From contig LJIA01000001.1 in the NCBI GenBank assembly GCA_001295775.1, positions 310,001 to 374,000 of the forward strand: a stretch of 64,000 nt of DNA, read 5' to 3'. This document shows positions 62,985 to 64,000 of the stretch, in pieces. The number at the start of each line of letters is the position of its first letter. The first letter of the stretch is position 1. Origin of the DNA: a beta proteobacterium AAP99 (GTDB lineage: Bacteria; Pseudomonadota; Gammaproteobacteria; Burkholderiales; Burkholderiaceae_C). Below the pieces are notes generated by a model. That model did not search any database and was not told the DNA's origin. It saw only the letters and a list, made by a program, of their open reading frames with translations. The translations under genes and the position numbers were made by a program.

Positions 62985-64000
62985 GTGCCCCCGCCAAAAA
63001 CCGCGTCAATTTCTGCGTCGCGCGCCCGCGGTGGCGCACAGGGGGTGCGCGGCAAGTCGGCGGGTGCGCGGTCCGGATCGACCGGTGCCAATGCTTCGGC
63101 CACTCAGGCGTCAGCCACCCAGGCAGCGGCGCGTTCTGCACCGAGGTCGCGCGCGACCAGCTCGACCCAAGACCCGCCGAAGCGCGAGCTCGATCGCGCG
63201 GCCAAGGCACGCTCGGCTGTCCCGACGCCGGCACTTCCGGCCACAGCAGAGGTCCGCCACCTCGTTGTGGACGAAGCCGGCGAGGGCCAGCGCCTGGACA
63301 ACTTCCTGCTGCGCCACCTTAAGGGCGTACCCAAGAGCCATGTGTATCGCATCGTGCGCTCGGGCGAGGTACGGGTCGATGGTCGCCGCGCCGGCGTCGA
63401 TGACCGGCTCGCCATGGGCGAGACCGTGCGCGTGCCGCCGATCCGCCTGGCCCAGCCGGCCGCCACAACGGCCGCACCGGCGCGCGAGTTCCCCGTGCTG
63501 TTCGAGGACGATCACCTACTCATCATCGACAAGCCCGCTGGCGTGGCGGTGCATGGCGGCAGCGGCGTGTCCAGCGGGGTGATCGAGCAGCTGCGCGCCG
63601 CGCGGCAGCCCAAGTTTCTCGAGCTTGCGCACCGCATCGACCGGGAAACCAGCGGCATTCTGGTGCTGGCCAAGCGCCGCTCTGCGCTGACCGCAGTGCA
63701 GGCCGATTTACGCAATGGTGGCAACTTCGGCGGGAATGCGGGTGGCTGGAAGAAGGAGTACCGCCTCGCCGTGTTTGGACAACCGACCTTCGAGCGCAAG
63801 GAGGTCAAGCTCGCCCTGACCAAGGACACTGGCGCGAATGGCGAACGCCACGTGCGGGTGGACGAGGAAGGCCAGTACGCATTGACGCGCTTTGCCGTGC
63901 AGCAGCGCTACGCCCACGGCGCGCTGCTGTCGGCGCGCATTGCCACCGGTCGCACGCACCAGATCCGCGTGCACGCCCAGTCGCTCGGTCTGCCGCTGGT
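62985..64000 (+). CDS. rluC: RluC-type 23S rRNA pseudouridine synthase, 5' part
   Basis: The gene runs off the right end of the window. The start is not secure: GTG 62985 gives an N-terminal disordered tail of about 85 residues (Ala/Ser/Arg/Thr-rich) before the S4 RNA-binding domain (HLVVDEAGEGQRLDNFLLRH, then VPKSHVYRIVRSGEVRVDG). The catalytic domain begins LFEDDHLLIIDKPAGVAVHG, with the catalytic Asp in LELAHRIDRETSGILVLAK and the later ARIATGRTHQIRVHAQSLGL. The S4 plus RluA/RluC/RluD architecture and the divergent position beside rne, conserved in Proteobacteria, indicate RluC (23S U955, U2504, U2580). Confidence 0.9.
   Translation, partial: MPPPKTASISASRARGGAQGVRGKSAGARSGSTGANASATQASATQAAARSAPRSRATSSTQDPPKRELDRAAKARSAVPTPALPATAEVRHLVVDEAGEGQRLDNFLLRHLKGVPKSHVYRIVRSGEVRVDGRRAGVDDRLAMGETVRVPPIRLAQPAATTAAPAREFPVLFEDDHLLIIDKPAGVAVHGGSGVSSGVIEQLRAARQPKFLELAHRIDRETSGILVLAKRRSALTAVQADLRNGGNFGGNAGGWKKEYRLAVFGQPTFERKEVKLALTKDTGANGERHVRVDEEGQYALTRFAVQQRYAHGALLSARIATGRTHQIRVHAQSLGLPL

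Noticed and set aside
62293-63582. Plus-strand open frame across the rne leader into rluC
   Set aside because: The RluC motifs lie in another frame (codons in phase with 62985); this frame gives Arg/Ser/Pro-rich sequence only.

Overview
The window is one continuous stretch of a GC-rich, densely coding bacterial chromosome. Gene content and order point to a betaproteobacterium of the order Burkholderiales: moeA-moaD-moaE followed by clpB, smpB divergent from ratA-rnfH, a DUF4124 gene next to guaB-guaA-tadA, and moaA beside rne and rluC. The family cannot be fixed from sequence reading alone. I see no rRNA, tRNA, CRISPR array, transposase, integrase or prophage. Both ends cut a gene (moeA on the left, an RluC-type pseudouridine synthase on the right).

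Layout. 0-5.6 kb: molybdopterin genes overlapping stop-to-start, a fluoride channel, a small outer-membrane barrel and the ClpB disaggregase with a heat-shock-type promoter. 5.6-11 kb: a LysR regulator divergent from a dehydrogenase/membrane-protein pair, a GNAT enzyme and an S46 dipeptidyl-peptidase. 11-13.7 kb: an ECF sigma factor, its NrsF-type anti-sigma factor, a periplasmic thioredoxin and a CcdA-like electron transporter; two copies of the same promoter motif (GTAACG-N16-CGAA) tie them into one regulon. 13.8-22 kb: a nucleotidyltransferase-like protein, a DUF4397 repeat lipoprotein, a Tat-exported multicopper oxidase facing a DM13 protein, and a TonB-dependent receptor. 22-25.9 kb: MFS-GNAT-RraA overlapping triad, a gamma-glutamylcyclotransferase and a small exported protein. 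26-33 kb: the glyoxylate-bypass genes aceA and glcB, separated by a PilZ protein and a LysR/haloacid dehalogenase pair; the aceA upstream region carries three separate dyads, one FNR-like and one resembling a PsrA site. 33-38 kb: methyltransferase, M48 protease, GNAT, APH-like kinase and class IV aminotransferase. 38-43.4 kb: a 1346-residue protein with a metzincin-like zinc site and no signal peptide, overlapping a secreted 455-residue propeller-like protein; this is the best candidate here for an undescribed system. 43.6-49.8 kb: hydrolase, MarR-GNAT fusion, DUF4395 protein, EamA transporter, OmpA-like protein. 49.8-64 kb: conserved housekeeping block (smpB, ratA, rnfH, guaB, AMP nucleosidase, guaA, tadA, LD-carboxypeptidase, YegP-like, moaA, rne, rluC). 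The AMP nucleosidase between guaB and guaA resembles the short Bacteroidetes form.

Running through the intergenic gaps is a dispersed repeat of about 65 bp (full copies near 2.77, 10.99, 19.33 and 19.42 kb) whose terminal motif (TTTCCGCTTGTC / GACAAGCGGAAA) also forms the 19-bp inverted ends of a 103-bp element at 37.86 kb and brackets the DUF4395 gene. Start codons were chosen from ribosome-binding sites, overlaps and family N-termini; alternatives are given where the choice is open.
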